Shown here one piece after another: positions 8,045 to 9,209 of a DNA stretch of 9,209 bases. A program made the translations under genes and the position numbers. The stretch is from an uncultured beta proteobacterium (GTDB taxonomy: Bacteria; Pseudomonadota; Gammaproteobacteria; Burkholderiales; Rhodocyclaceae). The stretch is taken from assembly GCA_903917505.1 (NCBI GenBank), contig CAIXAY010000462.1:1-9209 (forward strand). Direction: 5' to 3'. Numbering within the stretch: the first letter of the stretch is position 1; each line of letters begins with the position of its first letter. Below the pieces are notes generated by a model. It was not told the DNA's origin, ran no database searches, and saw nothing but the letters and a program-made list of their open reading frames with translations.

Positions 8045-8665
8045 ATGCCCAATAGCCTGATCGCCCCGCTTGCCGTCGTGCTGGCCTATCTGCTCGGCTC
8101 GATCCCCTTCGCCGTGGTTTGCAGCCGCCTGTTCGGGCTCGCCGATCCGCGCAGCTACGGCTCGAAGAACCCGGGCGCGACCAATGTCCTGCGCAGCGGC
8201 AACAAGGCCGCGGCGATCGCCACCCTGATCGGCGACATGGCCAAGGGGGCGGTCGCCGTCTTGCTGGCGCAGCATTACGGCCCGCAGTACGGCTATGGCG
8301 ATGACTTCACCGGCTGCGTCGCGCTCGCCGTGTTCTTCGGACACCTCTACCCGGTGTTCCTCAAATTCAAGGGCGGCAAGGGCGTCGCGACGGCCGCCGG
8401 GGTGTTGCTGGCGATCGATTACCGGCTCGGCCTGGCAACGCTCGCCACCTGGCTGCTGATCTCGTTCACGCTGCGCTATTCCTCGCTCGCGGCGCTGCTC
8501 GCGGCGCTCGCCGCACCGTTTTACGCCTTCCTGATGTGGGGCAGCGACACCATGCTGATGGTCGTCGGCGTCATTTCGATCGCGCTGATCGGCCGGCACT
8601 GGAAGAACCTGCAGCGGCTGATGGCCGGCACCGAGCCCAAGATAGGCGCCGGAAAAAAGGCCTGA
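8045..8665 (+). CDS. plsY: Glycerol-3-phosphate acyltransferase PlsY
   Basis: Inner-membrane enzyme that moves an acyl group from acyl-phosphate (made by PlsX) to the sn-1 position of glycerol-3-phosphate, the first step of phospholipid synthesis. The 206-residue product has the family length and several hydrophobic helices (about five membrane passes). It shows the three known active-site loops: GSIPFAVV with SKNPGATNVLR near residues 18-50, FKGGKGVAT near residue 108, and the last motif GRHWKNLQRLMAGTEPKIG near the C-terminus. The start gives MPNSLIAPLAVVLAYLLGSIP, as expected; the ribosome site is poor. It diverges from folB and meets tsaD tail to tail with no gap. folB, plsY and tsaD are recalled as neighbours in other proteobacteria. 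Confidence 0.95.
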   Translation: MPNSLIAPLAVVLAYLLGSIPFAVVCSRLFGLADPRSYGSKNPGATNVLRSGNKAAAIATLIGDMAKGAVAVLLAQHYGPQYGYGDDFTGCVALAVFFGHLYPVFLKFKGGKGVATAAGVLLAIDYRLGLATLATWLLISFTLRYSSLAALLAALAAPFYAFLMWGSDTMLMVVGVISIALIGRHWKNLQRLMAGTEPKIGAGKKA

Positions 8666-9196
8666 TCAGCTCAAGGCTTCGGCGAGCGGCCAGCGCGGGC
8701 GCACGGCGAAAGCGCCGGCCGGCTTGATCGATACCCCGGACGCAAAGCGCAGCGCGCCGGCGAGCGCAATCATCGCGCCGTTGTCGGTGCAAAATTCCAG
8801 CTTCGGGTAAAAGACGGAAACCCTCGCCTTGTGCGCCTCGGCGTCGAGCCGCCGGCGCAGTTCGCGATTGGCGCCGACGCCGCCGGCGACGACGAGCTGC
8901 CTGAGCCCGCTGTCCCTGACCGCGCGCATCGCCTTCTTGACCAGCACCTCGATGATCGCGTCCTGGAAACCGCGCGCGATGTCGGCGCTCTGCTGCGCGT
9001 CGGGCGAGCCGATCTCGCGCACCTTGAGCAATACCGCCGTCTTGAGCCCGCTGAAGCTGAAATCGAGGTCGCCCGAATTGAGCATGGGGCGCGGCAGTTT
9101 CACCGCGCCCGGCGTGCCGCGCTCGGCCATCACGGCGAGCGCGGCCCCGCCGGGGTAGGGCAGGCCGAGCAGCGTGGCAGTCTTGTCGAAGGCTTC
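8666..9196 (-). CDS. tsaD: tRNA t6A threonylcarbamoyltransferase TsaD (5' half missing)
   Basis: Transfers the threonylcarbamoyl group to adenosine 37 of ANN-decoding tRNAs, together with TsaB and TsaE. Only the C-terminal 176 residues of about 340 are present; the N-terminal half with the HxxxH metal site is off the contig. The visible part starts at [21 protein letters not shown] and includes [30 protein letters not shown] (AGGVGAN at 8867-8887) and [13 protein letters not shown], which carries the metal/ATP-site aspartate. A GTG at 9133 is in frame but internal, because the family sequence continues upstream of it. Reading further out, the frame gives LFRS where the family has a DAAG-type sequence before EAFDK; those bases (9197-9209) are adapter, not genome. 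The stop codon abuts that of plsY. Confidence 0.95.
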   Translation of the reverse strand, partial: EAFDKTATLLGLPYPGGAALAVMAERGTPGAVKLPRPMLNSGDLDFSFSGLKTAVLLKVREIGSPDAQQSADIARGFQDAIIEVLVKKAMRAVRDSGLRQLVVAGGVGANRELRRRLDAEAHKARVSVFYPKLEFCTDNGAMIALAGALRFASGVSIKPAGAFAVRPRWPLAEALS

Positions 9197-9209
9197 AGAT
9201 CGGAAGAGC
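9197..9209. other. Illumina adapter remnant at contig end
   Basis: The last 13 bases read AGATCGGAAGAGC, identical to the common stem of Illumina TruSeq adapters. They directly follow the last base that fits tsaD. The frame through them gives LFRS in place of the conserved TsaD residues before EAFDK. This is a sequencing or assembly artefact, not biological sequence. Confidence 0.96.

Noticed and set aside
7982..8599. Minus-strand open frame of 205 codons opposite plsY
   Set aside because: Antisense to a secure membrane protein; the low-complexity charged translation is typical of the reverse strand of a GC-rich membrane gene.

Overview
The window reads as a GC-rich betaproteobacterial chromosome segment, most likely from the order Rhodocyclales. 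This rests on the gene set, the codon usage (strong G/C preference at third positions) and the gene order leuS-lptE-holA followed by proA. The lineage call is inferred from recalled family sequences and gene order, not from a search. The piece looks like one contig of a draft or metagenome assembly. It opens inside leuS, and its last 13 bases (9197-9209) are identical to the common Illumina adapter stem, placed directly against an interrupted tsaD.

Layout. Positions 1-3382 (+) hold a tight cluster: the 3' two-thirds of leuS (leucyl-tRNA synthetase), lptE (outer-membrane LPS assembly lipoprotein) and holA (DNA polymerase III delta subunit). A small cysteine-rich, acidic protein of unknown function lies on the minus strand at 3420-3668. 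An AT-rich gap with a perfect TATAAT hexamer precedes proA (proline synthesis). After proA, on the same strand, come a secreted chalcone-isomerase-like protein, an O6-alkylguanine-DNA alkyltransferase (ogt) that overlaps xerD by 14 bases, xerD (chromosome-dimer recombinase) and a YbaK-type Cys-tRNA(Pro) deacylase. The minus-strand folB (folate synthesis) converges on ybaK. plsY (phospholipid synthesis) diverges from folB and converges on the truncated minus-strand tsaD (tRNA t6A modification).

The content is nearly all core housekeeping: tRNA charging, proofreading and modification (leuS, ybaK, tsaD), envelope building (lptE, plsY), DNA replication, repair and segregation (holA, ogt, xerD), and proline and folate synthesis (proA, folB). 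I see no rRNA or tRNA gene, CRISPR array, insertion sequence, prophage or defence system. Packing is tight. Both convergent gene pairs end with stop codons that touch, with no base between them. The longest gap without a confident gene is 117 bases (3669-3785). I did not find a clear undescribed system; the best candidates for novelty are the small cysteine-rich protein and the chalcone-isomerase-like protein.
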